Assembly (NCBI GenBank): GCA_036510065.1
Contig: DATCEO010000213.1
Coordinates: 124,001 to 188,000, forward strand
Reading direction: 5' to 3'
DNA from: DASUBV01 sp036510065
GTDB lineage: Bacteria; Actinomycetota; Actinomycetes; Streptosporangiales; Streptosporangiaceae
Length of the DNA: 64,000 nt
The notes beneath the pieces are model-generated. The model did no database searches and was not told the DNA's origin. It was given only the letters and a program-made list of their open reading frames with translations. Position numbers and translations under genes: made by a program. This document shows positions 33,673 to 42,607 of this stretch, piece by piece. How positions within the stretch are numbered: the stretch's first letter is position 1; every line of letters begins with the position of its first letter.

Positions 33673-34291
33673 TCAGGCCTCCCGGCGCGGCAGGCTCCAG
33701 CCGCGCTGGTAGCTGATCAGGCACAGGCCGGCCCCGACGACCGTGCCGGCCAGGATGCCCAGCCTGGCCAGGCCCAGGCCATGACAGAGCACCAGGACGA
33801 TGCTGGCCAGGACGGCGCTGGTGGCATAGAGCCGGTTTCCCCCGAAGATCTGCGGCACGTCCCGCAGCAGCACGTCCCGCACGACGCCGCCGCCCACGGC
33901 CGTCACTGTGCCCAGCAGTACCGCCGCCTGCCAGCTGAGGCTGTCGGAGAGGGTCAGCTGGGCGCCGGCGGCCGCCCAGCAGCCCAGCACCAGGGCGTCC
34001 ACGAACCGGTAGCCGTGCTCCCAGAGGCGGCCGTGGATGCGCAGCAGGTAGGCGACAAGCGCGCTCGCCACGGCGGTGATCAGGTAGAGCCGGTCGGTCA
34101 GGGCCAGCGGCGGCCCGTGCTGTAACAGGGTGTCCCGGATGATGCCCCCCGCCCAGGCCCGAGGTGATCGCCAGGGTCGCGAAGCCCACGATGTCAAAGC
34201 GGTGCTCGCGGGCCTTGACGCCGCCCAGTACCGCGTTGGCGCCCACTCCGGCGATGTCCAGGCCGTGGGTGAGGGTCTCCAGCGTCGCCAT
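33673..34291 (-). pseudogene. TRIC-type cation channel gene with homopolymer frameshift
   Basis: UPF0126/TRIC family membrane protein in two frames. The N-terminal part starts at ATG 34291 (MATLETLTHGLDIAGVGANAV) and reads to ITSGLGGG. A run of six C on the plus strand (34145-34150) adds one base, and the rest (IIRDTLLQHGPPLALTDRLY through GGGVVRDVLLRDVPQIF) continues one frame over to 33673. Removing one base restores the double GGGxxRD motif. Either a frameshift mutation or an assembly error at the homopolymer. Confidence 0.88.
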
Positions 34292-34422
34292 CACGAGCGC
34301 GTCACCGCGGTTGCCCTCCCCCAAGCGGACATAATGTCACGAAGCGGCACTTCCCGAGTCCGCCGTTGCCAGGCGTGACCCCGATGTTACAGTGCGCAGT
34401 CTCCGGCCCGGCGGAGCGGGCG

Positions 34423-36003
34423 TTACCAGAGGTTGTGCTGGGCGGCGATCGGGTCACCGGGCCATTCGTGCATGCTGGCCAGGTTGTCGCGGGCCGGGAA
34501 CTTGGCCGCGGCCGGGCCGTCGGCGAAGGCCCGCAGCAGGTTGGCGGTCACCCGCCGGGTGAATCGCCCCGTGCGCTGACTGGTGCCGAAGCCGATCGGG
34601 CCGCTGAGGGCCCTGACCCAGCGCATGGTCCCGGCGTTGAACACCCCGGCGCCCCCGGCGTGCGTGTAGTACGCCGAATCGGAATAGCTGTGCACGCCGC
34701 GGCAGGTCAGCGGCGAATGGGAGAGGACCTCGATCGGCCGCTCCAGCGGCGCGCCGGGGTTCACCCGGTCGTACTCGACACCGACCAGGCCGGGGAACGC
34801 GGCGCCATGGCCCGCGCCCGTCCCCGCGAACAGCCAGGAATCCGGGCTGACCACCACGAAGGCCGCCGAGACGGGATTGGACTCATACAGCGTCCCGGTC
34901 AGCGACGACTCGGGATCGGGATGCGGCGGCTCCCGCCAGTCGCTGGTGACCAGCGCATTGTCGTGGCCGTACATCGGATCCTGGAGATAACTGGTCTTGT
35001 AACAGATAATCAGGCGCCGGTCACCCAGCCTGGTACGGGCCAGCCGAGTGCGCCGGAACAGGGCGTTGGCGCCGAGAAAGGCCACGTTGACGCCGGCGTT
35101 CCGGGCGGCGGTGACGTGCGCTCGCTCCGGCGGCGACCAGTACTCGTCGTGGCCGCCGGAGACCACCGCGCTAGCGCCGCTGAGCAGGCCGGGGTAGCCG
35201 CCTATGTCCATGCTGGTCGCGTAGCCCAGCGGGATCCCCAGCCGCTCGGCCAGCTGGATGAGCTTGCGCTCGTGGGTCAGGAACATGAAGGCGCCGTTGA
35301 GGTCGTAGGGCCGGTCGAGGCTGACGGCCAGCGACCGGTTGCCGTAGTCCGCCACCCCGGCCGGCCCGTTGTACAGGTCGTGACCGCCCCACATGTTGTA
35401 GGCCTGCCAGGTGGCCACGGCGTTCTTGATGACCACCCGGCCGGCATTGCTGGCCGAGCGGACGGTCAGCGGGACATACCGCTGCGCGCCCGAGTCGGCG
35501 TCCAGCCGCAGCAGGTACGAGCCCTCGGGCCAGTCGTGGGTCGGCACGGTGAGCGATGGTCCCCAGTCCGTCGTGACGGTCCGGGTCCCCGGTTCCACGG
35601 ACGCCGCGCGCTGCCGGCGGCCGGGCACGCTGCCGGACTGCCAGACCAGCCGGGCCAGGTCACCGGCATACCAGCCCATCCGGAAGGCCAGCACGCGAAA
35701 CGACCGCGAGGTGGTCGAGACGAACAGGGTCACGGCCTCGCCGGGCAGCACGCTGGCCTGCCCGGCATAGCCCATGATCGCATCGGCCGGCCCGACGTGC
35801 CGGATCTCCCAGCTCGGGTCGCCGGGCAGGTCGTTCTCGGCCACCTTCCGCAGCGGCCGGGCGGACGACGTCTGCCCAGGGGCCCCGGACGTCACAGGGC
35901 TGGCGGAGCACCCGGCCAGCCCGGCGACCGCGGCGGCGCCAGGAATCGCGACGGCTGCGCCGAGAAAAATCCTCCGGCTGTGGGAGCGGGGAAAGCGACT
36001 CAC
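34423..36003 (-). CDS. Secreted N,N-dimethylformamidase beta-subunit-like protein
   Basis: A protein of about 526 aa (GTG at 36003; an in-frame GTG at 36024 is possible). It has a twin-arginine signal HSRRIFLGAAVAIPGAAAVAG and a lipobox-like LAGCSAS, so it is likely a Tat-exported lipoprotein. The body matches the large-subunit C-terminal domain of DMFase-type proteins: WPEGSYLLRLDADSGAQRY, YNMWGGHDLYN, VVSGGHDEYWSPPERAHVTA and LFAGTGAGHG. In DMFase the catalytic unit has Fe bound by Tyr and Glu residues; I cannot assign those here. Monocistronic, so the substrate is unknown. Confidence 0.82.
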   Translation of the reverse strand: MSRFPRSHSRRIFLGAAVAIPGAAAVAGLAGCSASPVTSGAPGQTSSARPLRKVAENDLPGDPSWEIRHVGPADAIMGYAGQASVLPGEAVTLFVSTTSRSFRVLAFRMGWYAGDLARLVWQSGSVPGRRQRAASVEPGTRTVTTDWGPSLTVPTHDWPEGSYLLRLDADSGAQRYVPLTVRSASNAGRVVIKNAVATWQAYNMWGGHDLYNGPAGVADYGNRSLAVSLDRPYDLNGAFMFLTHERKLIQLAERLGIPLGYATSMDIGGYPGLLSGASAVVSGGHDEYWSPPERAHVTAARNAGVNVAFLGANALFRRTRLARTRLGDRRLIICYKTSYLQDPMYGHDNALVTSDWREPPHPDPESSLTGTLYESNPVSAAFVVVSPDSWLFAGTGAGHGAAFPGLVGVEYDRVNPGAPLERPIEVLSHSPLTCRGVHSYSDSAYYTHAGGAGVFNAGTMRWVRALSGPIGFGTSQRTGRFTRRVTANLLRAFADGPAAAKFPARDNLASMHEWPGDPIAAQHNLW

Positions 36004-36115
36004 ATTCCGAGCATGCCCTGTCACCGCCGCCGTCCGCTCGCTATTGGTCTTGGCTTGCCGGCAACGTGCCCTGATAAGGCGCCTTCGGGCAGGTCACCAC
36101 GTACGGGCATGGCGG

Positions 36116-36514
36116 TCACTCCACATCGCAGTAGATGTCCATGCCGGTGAGGTCCAGGATCCTGAGCACCGGCGCGCTCGGCCGGATGACCGATCGTCGG
36201 CCGCCGGGCAGGAGCTGCCCGGCGCCGACCACCAGCCGGATCGCGGCGCAGTCGACGAAGACCACCTGCGTCATGTCGAAGGCCAGCCGCTGGGGGGAGC
36301 GGCCCAGGATCTCCGCGAGCCGCTCGGCGAGCAGCGGAGTGGTGGCGATGTCCAGCTCACCGCGGATGACGACCGTGGCCGTTCCCGCGGTCAGCCGGGT
36401 CTCGATGGTCAGCGGAGGGGCTGGGGCGCCTGGGCGGACGTGGCGCGGCGGCCCCGGCAGGCCGTCAGCTGCCGGGTCCGTCCGCGCGCAGTCACCAGAA
36501 GTGCCGGCGGCCAC
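36116..36514 (-). CDS. STAS domain protein (anti-anti-sigma factor-like)
   Basis: A 132-aa single STAS domain after an N-terminal tail of about 30 disordered residues. LTIETRLTAGTATVVIRGELDIATTPLLAERL gives the strand-helix core; the switch site reads VFVDCAAIRLVV, where the phosphorylatable Ser of SpoIIAA-like proteins (DSxG) is replaced by Asp-Cys-Ala-Ala, so classical Ser phosphorylation there is unlikely. GTG start at 36514 overlaps the end of the DUF6131 gene by 23 bp, indicating co-transcription. Confidence 0.85.
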   Translation of the reverse strand: MAAGTSGDCARTDPAADGLPGPPRHVRPGAPAPPLTIETRLTAGTATVVIRGELDIATTPLLAERLAEILGRSPQRLAFDMTQVVFVDCAAIRLVVGAGQLLPGGRRSVIRPSAPVLRILDLTGMDIYCDVE

Positions 36515-36647
36515 CGACGCCCCGGCCGATCATGCCCAGGACCAGCAGGAGCAGGCCGATGACGAGCACGATGATGCCGATCGTCCAGATGATAGCGATC
36601 TTGGCGATGAAGCCGATGAGCAGCAGAATAAGCCCAAGGATGATCAT
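36492..36647 (-). CDS. DUF6131-type small membrane protein (copy 1)
   Basis: A 51-aa, almost entirely hydrophobic protein with two helices (IILGLILLLIGFIAKIAII and IGIIVLVIGLLLLVLGMIG) around a WT turn, ending RGVGGRRHFW. The ATG at 36647 has AGGAG at 8-nt spacing. The Gly-Arg-Arg-His-aromatic tail is the signature of the actinobacterial DUF6131 family, whose role is unknown. A close paralog lies at 59064-59219. Here it directly precedes and overlaps the STAS gene. Confidence 0.85.
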   Translation of the reverse strand: MIILGLILLLIGFIAKIAIIWTIGIIVLVIGLLLLVLGMIGRGVGGRRHFW

Positions 36648-36982
36648 GGTAACTCCTGTCCAGCAGTAGCTTCAGCCGACTACTGTTCAGGTGGCGCTCC
36701 CCGGGATCCGGCGAAAGCGCGGGACCAGCAGCGACGTGACGGGGGCCGCGGGGAGCTGGGCGGCGTCGTAACGGCGATATCAGTATGCCCGAAGTCGGTG
36801 CCGACGCAAACGCGATATGCCGCGAAATTGGCAACGAGCTGGCGCCGCCGTCAAAGGCGCAGGTAGCGACGGCGGAGCCAGCGAAAATCGGCCGATGAAT
36901 CCCGGCCATCCGGGTCGTCTCAGCACCAGCGGATCTGGTAAGTACCGAAGGATCGGGCCGCAGCCTGCAGGAGGAGCCAGGG
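36648..36982. other. Intergenic region between divergent DUF6131/STAS and DUF899 genes
   Basis: These 335 bp hold no credible gene. They should contain two divergent promoters. GCGATAT occurs twice (about 36773 and 36812), and an AGGAGG ribosome site sits before the ATG at 36983. No clear operator. Confidence 0.5.
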
Positions 36983-37509
36983 ATGAGCCTGCCAGAGATC
37001 GAGTCGCGGGAAGAGTGGCTGAAGCACAGGAAGGAGCTGCTCGGCCGAGAGAGGGAGCTGACCCGGCAGACCGACCGGCTGAACGCCGACCGCCGGCGCC
37101 TGCCGATGGTGGCGGTGACCAAGGACTACGTATTCGAGGGACCGGCGGGCCCCGCGAGCCTGCTGGACATGTTCCAGGGCCATCGCCAGCTCGTGCTGCA
37201 GCACTTCATGTTCGACCCGTCGTGGGACGAAGGCTGCTCGAGCTGCACCGCGGGCGTGGACGAGCCGCCGGCCTGGACTGGCTCGTCCTGCTGGAGAACC
37301 AGCCCTGTGAGCAGCGCGGAGTCAGCTTCTTCCTGCGCGACGGCGACGACGTCCTCCACACCTACTCGACGTTCGCCCGTGGCACCGAGATGCTCGGCGG
37401 CGCCTACTCCATTCTCGACCTCACCGCGCTGGGCCGGCAGGAAGAATGGGAGGAGCCCAAGGGCCGTGCCGCCGCCCCGCGCCCGGCAGTCCCCGACTTC
37501 TCGCCCTGA
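36983..37509 (+). pseudogene. DUF899 family gene with internal deletion and frameshift
   Basis: Starts MSLPEIESREEWLKHRKELL with the DUF899 N-terminus through LQHFMFDPSWDEGCSSCTAG. Near 37265 the sequence jumps: it loses frame and resumes at LENQPCEQRGVSFFLRDGDD, continuing HTYSTFARGTEMLGGAYSIL to the normal C-terminus at 37509. Family members are about 230 aa; some 70-80 residues, the core of the thioredoxin-like fold, are missing here. A deletion of that size is not a simple base-call error. It precedes the DGPF-ECF42 genes, which often sit near DUF899 genes in actinobacteria. Confidence 0.82.
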
Positions 37510-37566
37510 GCCGGAACCGGATCGGCCGGCCGGCGCGGGCCGGACGGCAGGATTTTCTGGCCGGGC

Positions 37567-37595
37567 TGTCGATCTGGGCCAGGGCCATCCGTTGG
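37567..37595 (+). promoter_or_regulatory. ECF42-type promoter before the DGPF gene
   Basis: TGTCGA (37567-37572), 17-bp spacer, CGTTGG (37590-37595). The -35 TGTCGA is the published ECF42 recognition element. An equally spaced element precedes the MFS gene (39319-39347). It lies about 55 bp upstream of the DGPF ATG, consistent with autoregulation of the DGPF-sigma operon. Confidence 0.75.
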
Positions 37596-37649
37596 GTGGC
37601 TAGACATAGCCCCGGGGCCAGCCCGGCCCCGCGCCGACCGGAGGACGTC

Positions 37650-38018
37650 ATGAAGTACGCACTGCTGATCTATGTCGACCCGGACGCCAGGACAGACGCT
37701 CCCGCTGCCGGCGGCGAGGTCATGGACAGCTGGCTCGACTACACCGCCGCGCTCTCCGGCGCCGGGGCCGCCCTGGGCGCGGAGGCGCTCCGGCCGGTCG
37801 ATACGGCCACGACGGTACGGTCCCGCGGCGGCGAGCGGCTGCTGACCGACGGCCCGTTCATCGAGACCAAGGAGCATCTGCTCGGGTTCTACCTGCTGGA
37901 TGTCCCCGACCTCGACGCCGCGCTGGACTGGGCCGCGCGGATGCCGGTCGTGGGCTACGGCTCGGTCGAGGTGCGGCCGGTCCAGGAGGGCCAGGCATGG
38001 CGGGCCCCGCTGGAGTAA
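37650..38018 (+). CDS. DGPF-domain (YciI-like) protein, ECF42 partner
   Basis: A 122-aa YCII-related DGPF protein. It opens MKYALLIYVDPDAR and contains the name-giving motif LLTDGPFIETKEHLLGFYLL. DGPF proteins are the typical, often sole, targets of ECF42 sigma factors; their molecular function is unknown. The ATG at 37650 follows GGAGG. Its 3' end overlaps the sigma-factor start by 22 bp. Confidence 0.93.
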   Translation: MKYALLIYVDPDARTDAPAAGGEVMDSWLDYTAALSGAGAALGAEALRPVDTATTVRSRGGERLLTDGPFIETKEHLLGFYLLDVPDLDAALDWAARMPVVGYGSVEVRPVQEGQAWRAPLE

Positions 38019-39277
38019 CCGCCGCCGCGCTGGAGCGGGCCTACCGGGAGGAGTGGACCGCCATCGTGGCCACCATCTCCCGGCGCGTCGGCGATCTGCA
38101 GGCCGCTGAGGACGCCGCGGCCGAAGCATTCGCGGCGGCGGCGCGCACCTGGCCGCGCGACGGCGTGCCGCCCAGGCCCGGCGCCTGGCTGATGGTGACC
38201 GCCTGGCGCAAGGCCCTGGACCAGGTCCGCAGCGAGCAGCACCTGGCCAGGCGGACGCAGCTGCCTGAGCTTCCGGCCGCGAGCGGGACGGCCGGCGGCG
38301 GCCCGCGGTACGCCCTGGCCGACGGCCCGCTGGAAGAGAACCGGCTGGAAGATGACCGGCTCGGGCTGATCTTCGCCTGCTGCCATCCGGCCCTGGCCAT
38401 GGAGGTGCGGGTCGCCCTGACCATGCGCTACGTGGCCGGCCTGACGACACGGGAGATCGCCAGCGCGTTCCTGGTCCCGGAGCCGACCCTGGCGCAGCGG
38501 CTCGTCCGGGCCAAGCGCAAGATCCGCGCGGCGGGGATCAGGTTCGAGCCGCCGGATTCCGCCGCCCTGGCGGCCCGGCTCACCGGCGTCCAGGCCGTCA
38601 TTTACCTGGTATTTAACGAGGGCTATGCGGCGGCCTTCGGCCCCCAGCTCGTGCGCGTCGACACCTGCGGCGAGGCCATCTGGCTCGGGCGGGTGCTGCA
38701 CCGGCTGCTGCCCGGTGACGCCGAGACGGCCGGGCTGCTCGCGCTGATGCTGCTGCATCACTCGCGCGCGGCGGCCCGGGTGGACCAGAGCGGGCGGCCG
38801 GTGCGGCTGGCCGAGCAGGACCGGTCCGCCTGGGACCGCGACCTGATCGCCGAGGGCACCGCGATCCTGGATGCGGCCGTGGCCCGGCGCTCGCCCGGCC
38901 TCTACCAGGTCCAGGCGGCGATCGCGGCCGTGCACGCGCAGGCGGCGTCCTTCGACCAGACCGACTGGCCGCAGATCGCCGCCCTTTATGGTGAGCTGGC
39001 CCGGCGCTCCCGGTCGCCGGTCGTCGAGGTCAACCGCGCGGTGGCGGTGGCCATGGCCGACGGCCCGGCAGCCGGCCTGGCCATCCTGGCCCCGCGGCTG
39101 GCCGCCGGCGAGCTAGCTGACTACGGCCCGCTGCACGCCGCCCACGCCTACCTGCTGGAGCGCGCGGGCCAGCCGGACGCCGCCGCTGCCGCCTGGGAGC
39201 GGGCCGTCCAGCTGATCGACAACAGCGTCCTGCGCGAGGAACTCCAGCGCCGGACGGCCGGGCCGCTGCCCGACTGA
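37997..39277 (+). CDS. ECF42 sigma factor with C-terminal TPR-like extension
   Basis: 426 aa, twice the length of a normal ECF sigma factor. The sigma-2 region (YREEWTAIVATISRRVGDLQ, AEDAAAEAFAAAARTWP) and sigma-4 region (LTTREIASAFLVPEPTLAQRL) occupy the first ~175 residues. The rest is the helical SnoaL-less, TPR-like extension of ECF42 (YLVFNEGYAAAFGPQLVRVD, LAALYGELARRSRSPVVEVN-type repeats). There is no anti-sigma gene; in ECF42 the extension is reported to be needed for activity. ATG at 37997 after CAGGAGGG. Confidence 0.93.
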   Translation: MAGPAGVTAAALERAYREEWTAIVATISRRVGDLQAAEDAAAEAFAAAARTWPRDGVPPRPGAWLMVTAWRKALDQVRSEQHLARRTQLPELPAASGTAGGGPRYALADGPLEENRLEDDRLGLIFACCHPALAMEVRVALTMRYVAGLTTREIASAFLVPEPTLAQRLVRAKRKIRAAGIRFEPPDSAALAARLTGVQAVIYLVFNEGYAAAFGPQLVRVDTCGEAIWLGRVLHRLLPGDAETAGLLALMLLHHSRAAARVDQSGRPVRLAEQDRSAWDRDLIAEGTAILDAAVARRSPGLYQVQAAIAAVHAQAASFDQTDWPQIAALYGELARRSRSPVVEVNRAVAVAMADGPAAGLAILAPRLAAGELADYGPLHAAHAYLLERAGQPDAAAAAWERAVQLIDNSVLREELQRRTAGPLPD

Positions 39278-39318
39278 CTGGCCCACCCTGCCGTTAGCAG
39301 AAAATTTCCGCGACCAGC

Positions 39319-39347
39319 TGTCGATCTGGCCGCGCGCCGCCCGTAGG
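39319..39347 (+). promoter_or_regulatory. ECF42-type promoter before the MFS exporter
   Basis: TGTCGA (39319-39324), 17-bp spacer, CGTAGG (39342-39347). Matches the element at 37567-37595 in both hexamers' key bases and in spacing, and shares CTGTCGATCTGG. It lies about 65 bp upstream of the MFS ATG. Confidence 0.7.
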
Positions 39348-39411
39348 AGGGGTGACGTCGGGAGGTCACCAGGTGCCGCTGGGCACCGCCGCCCCGGCCC
39401 GGAGGCTCGAC

Positions 39412-40878
39412 ATGCCTGTCACGCACGCGACCGAGGCCAGCCCGCGAGATCGCCGCTGGGCACTCGGCCTGACCTCGGTCGCCTTCTTCATGGTGGCGCT
39501 GGACGCCCTGGTGGTGCTCACGGCCCTGCCCGCCATCCACGCGAGCCTGGGCGGCAGCGTCTCGACGCTGGAATGGACCGTCAACGCCTACACGCTGTCC
39601 TTCGCGGCTGGCATCATCACCGCGGCCGCGGTCGGCGACCGGCTCGGCCGCCGCCGCGTGTACATCGCGGGGCTGCTGATCTTCACCGCATCCTCGGCCG
39701 CGTGCGCGCTCGCGCCCACGAGCGGGCTGCTCATCACGGCCCGCGTCCTGCAGGGCATCGGCGCGGCGCTGGTCACCCCGCTGAGCCTGACCATCCTGGC
39801 CACCGTGTTCCCGGTGGCCCGGCGCGGGGCCATCGTCGGCGTCTGGGGCGCCATCGGCGGGCTGGCCGTCGCCGCCGGGCCGCTCGTCGGCGGCGCCGTC
39901 GTCCAGGGCCTGAACTGGCACTGGATCTTCTGGATCAACGTGCCCATCGGCCTGGCGGCGGCCGCGGCGTCGGCGTCCCGGCTGCCCGAAAGCCGCGGCC
40001 CGGCCAGCAGGCTCGACCTGCCCGCCGTCATCCTGGTGGCCGGCGGCGCGGTCGCCGTTACCTGGGGCCTGGTGCGCACCGCCGAGGCCGGCTGGGGCAG
40101 CCCGCAGGTGCTCGGCTCGCTCGGGCTCGGCGCGGCGGCGCTGGCGGCGTTCGTGGCCTGGGAGCGGCGCGCGCCCGAGCCGCTGCTGCCGCTGCGGCTG
40201 CTGCGGATCCGCGCGTTCGCCGCGTCGAACGCGGCCGGGTTCTTCATGACGGCCGCGATCACGTCGGCGGCGTTCCTCATGTCGCAGTACTTCCAGCTCG
40301 GCCTCGGATACTCGCCGCTGGCCACCGGGCTGAGGTTCCTGCCGTGGACGGCGACCCCCGTGGTGATCGCCGTCGGTGCCGGCGCGCTGGCCGACCGGAT
40401 CGGGCCGCGGCCGCTGATGTCCGCGGGCCTGCTGCTGCAGGCGGCCGGGCTGGCCTGGATCGTCGTCGCGGCCGCCACGACAGTGAGCTACCTGCAGCTC
40501 GTGCTGCCGCTGGTAATCGCGGGCGTCGGGATCTCGATGGCGCTGCCGGCCACGCCGACCGCGGCGCTGGGCGCCGTCCCGCCGGGCGACCTGGGCCGGG
40601 CCTCGGGCGTGCAGAACACGCTGCAGCGCCTCGGCGCGGTCTTCGGGGTCGCCATCGCGACCGCGGTCTTCGCGGCCCACGGGCACCTCGGCTCCCCCGC
40701 GGCCGTGCTGGCCGGGTTCCGGCCCGCGCTGGCCGTCTCGGCCGGGCTGTCGGTCCTGGGCGCGGTCAGCGCGCTGGCGGTCGGCCGCCGGCGCCAGCCG
40801 GGACAGCACGTGGCCGAGCCCGCGCAGCCTTCTGGGCCAGGGCAGCACGCGCCGCAGCACGCGACGTCGGGGAGGTAG
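39412..40878 (+). CDS. MFS transporter, DHA2 (EmrB/QacA) family
   Basis: A 488-aa proton-driven drug exporter with about 14 helices. VALDALVVLTALPAIHASLG and WTVNAYTLSFAAGIITAAAV GDRLGRRR-type loops match motif A/D1 of DHA2 proteins; ARVLQGIGAALVTPLSLTIL is motif C region. The ATG at 39412 follows CGGAGG; longer in-frame starts (39352) would cover the promoter element. The ECF42-type promoter upstream suggests it belongs to the same regulon as the DGPF gene. Confidence 0.93.
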   Translation: MPVTHATEASPRDRRWALGLTSVAFFMVALDALVVLTALPAIHASLGGSVSTLEWTVNAYTLSFAAGIITAAAVGDRLGRRRVYIAGLLIFTASSAACALAPTSGLLITARVLQGIGAALVTPLSLTILATVFPVARRGAIVGVWGAIGGLAVAAGPLVGGAVVQGLNWHWIFWINVPIGLAAAAASASRLPESRGPASRLDLPAVILVAGGAVAVTWGLVRTAEAGWGSPQVLGSLGLGAAALAAFVAWERRAPEPLLPLRLLRIRAFAASNAAGFFMTAAITSAAFLMSQYFQLGLGYSPLATGLRFLPWTATPVVIAVGAGALADRIGPRPLMSAGLLLQAAGLAWIVVAAATTVSYLQLVLPLVIAGVGISMALPATPTAALGAVPPGDLGRASGVQNTLQRLGAVFGVAIATAVFAAHGHLGSPAAVLAGFRPALAVSAGLSVLGAVSALAVGRRRQPGQHVAEPAQPSGPGQHAPQHATSGR

Positions 40879-40903
40879 GTTGCCGTGCCGAGTCAGCACA
40901 CCG

Positions 40904-40924
40904 CCGGCGCCGGCCGGGCGCCGG
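40904..40924. terminator. Hairpin between convergent MFS and aldehyde dehydrogenase genes
   Basis: CCGGCGC (40904-40910) and GCGCCGG (40918-40924) form a perfect 7-bp GC stem with a 7-nt loop in the 48-bp convergent gap. Without a U-tract, it is at most a weak bidirectional terminator. Confidence 0.45.
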
Positions 40925-40926
40925 GC

Positions 40927-42417
40927 TTACAGCTGGGTCGTCACGGCCTTCACCTCGGTGTAGTTGTTCAGCACCTCGTGGCCCATCTCGCGGCCCCAGC
41001 CGGACTGCTTGTACCCGCCGAACGGGAGCGCGGCGTCGAACACGTTGTAGCAGTTGATCCAGACGGTTCCGGCCCGCAGCTTCTTGGCCAGCGCGTGCGC
41101 CTTGGAGATGTCCCGGGTCCAGATGCCGGCCCCGAGCCCGTACTCGCTGTCGTTGGCCTCGGCGGCGATCTCGTCCAGGTCGCTGAAGGGCGCCGCGACG
41201 ACGACGGGCCCGAAGATCTCCTCGCGGACGACCTTCATGTCCGGGCGGGTGTTGGTCAGCACCGTCGGCTCGATGAAGTAACCGCGGTCGCCGAACCGGC
41301 CGCCGCCCGCCAGGGCGGTCGCGCCGTCGGAGCGGCCGGATTCCAGGTAGCCGCTGACCCGGGCGAACTGCTCCTGCGAGACCAGCGGGCCCATCTGCGT
41401 GCCCGGCTCCAGCCCGGAACCGAGCTTGATCGACTTGGCGATCTCCGCGACGCCGTCGACGACCTCGTCATACCGGCTCTGGTGCACGAACAGGCGGGAG
41501 CCGGCCACGCAGCACTGGCCGTGGTTGAAGAAGATGGCGTTGGCCGCGCCCTCGACCGCGCCGTCGTCGGCATCCTCGAACACGATGTTGGGGCTCTTGC
41601 CGCCCAGTTCCAGGGTGAGCTTCTTCAGGTTGCTGGCCCCGGCGGCGGCCACGATCAGCTTCCCGACCTCGGTGGAACCTGTAAACGCCACCTTGTCGAC
41701 GCCGTTATGCATGGCCAGCGCGGCACCGGCGGTCTCGCCGAAGCCGGGCACCACGTTGACCACGCCGGCCGGGACGCCGGCCTCGGCGATGAGCTCAGCC
41801 AGCCGCAGCGCGGTCAGCGGCGTCTGCTCGGCCGGCTTGAGGACGACGCAGTTGCCGGTGGCCAGGGCAGGCCCCAGCTTCCAGGCCGCCATCAGCAGCG
41901 GGAAGTTCCAGGGGATGATCTGCCCCACGACGCCGAGCGGCTCGCGCAGCGTGTAGGAGTGGAAGTTGGCGCCGGGCATGTACGGCACCGAGATGTTGAT
42001 CGTGTTGCCCTCGATCTTGGTGGCCCAGCCCGCCATGTAATGGAACAGGTCAGCGGCCAGCGGTACGTCGGCGGCCTGGGCGACGGCGAACGGCTTCCCG
42101 TTGTCCAGCGACTCCAGCTGCGCGAGCTCGTCGACGTGCTGCAGGATCAGGTCGCCGATCCGCCAGATGATGCGGCCGCGGTCGGACGGGGTCATCCTGC
42201 CCCAGGGCCCCTCGTCGAACGCCCGGCGCGCGGCGCGCACGGCCCGGTCGATGTCCTCGGTGTCGCCCTCGGCGACCCGGGCGAGCGTCTCGCCGGTCGC
42301 GGGGTTGGGCGTCTCGAAGGTCTTGCCGGACGCTGCGTCGGCGCAGTGCCCGTCGATGAACAGCTGCCGCGGCGCGCCGATGAACTCCTCCACGCTGCGA
42401 TCCAGGGTCACGGTCAT
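40927..42417 (-). CDS. Aldehyde dehydrogenase (NAD-dependent, phenylacetaldehyde/betaine type)
   Basis: A 496-aa ALDH superfamily enzyme that oxidises an aldehyde to the acid. Catalytic residues are present: E270 in LTLELGGKSPNIVF and C303 in FFNHGQCCVAGSR. The cofactor region IIPWNFPLLMAAWKLGPAL and FTGSTEVGK are intact. ATG at 42417. A 19-bp inverted-repeat element (42529-42547) lies upstream and recurs at the PadR promoter, so PadR control is likely. The substrate cannot be fixed from sequence. Confidence 0.94.
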   Translation of the reverse strand: MTVTLDRSVEEFIGAPRQLFIDGHCADAASGKTFETPNPATGETLARVAEGDTEDIDRAVRAARRAFDEGPWGRMTPSDRGRIIWRIGDLILQHVDELAQLESLDNGKPFAVAQAADVPLAADLFHYMAGWATKIEGNTINISVPYMPGANFHSYTLREPLGVVGQIIPWNFPLLMAAWKLGPALATGNCVVLKPAEQTPLTALRLAELIAEAGVPAGVVNVVPGFGETAGAALAMHNGVDKVAFTGSTEVGKLIVAAAGASNLKKLTLELGGKSPNIVFEDADDGAVEGAANAIFFNHGQCCVAGSRLFVHQSRYDEVVDGVAEIAKSIKLGSGLEPGTQMGPLVSQEQFARVSGYLESGRSDGATALAGGGRFGDRGYFIEPTVLTNTRPDMKVVREEIFGPVVVAAPFSDLDEIAAEANDSEYGLGAGIWTRDISKAHALAKKLRAGTVWINCYNVFDAALPFGGYKQSGWGREMGHEVLNNYTEVKAVTTQL

Positions 42418-42528
42418 GGATTCTCATCTCCTTGCCTGCGGGGCGGAGGCAGCCGCGTCCTTGCGGCCTGATGACGGCTCCGCGATGCGGCCCGCGCCGT
42501 GCAGTCAGCGCGGAGCAGCAGCGCTCCC

Positions 42529-42547
42529 AGTAGTCACAATGAGACTA
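42529..42547. promoter_or_regulatory. Putative PadR operator, aldehyde dehydrogenase side
   Basis: AGTAGTCACAATGAGACTA, with inverted arms GTAGTC/GACTAC (42530-42548), about 112 bp upstream of the dehydrogenase ATG. 16 of 19 positions match the element at 43218-43236. Confidence 0.65.
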
Positions 42548-42607
42548 CGAAACGGGAACCCGCACAAGGGCCCGCGCCGCCGCGCCCGGAACCGCAGGGC
42601 GGCGGCG

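Noticed and set aside
39148..40899. 583-codon minus-strand frame across the MFS gene
   Set aside because: Composition is repetitive R/G/Q/A with no motif; the plus strand carries a clear DHA2 transporter. Other long antisense frames (for example 45543-47015, 62697-63902) were rejected for the same reason.
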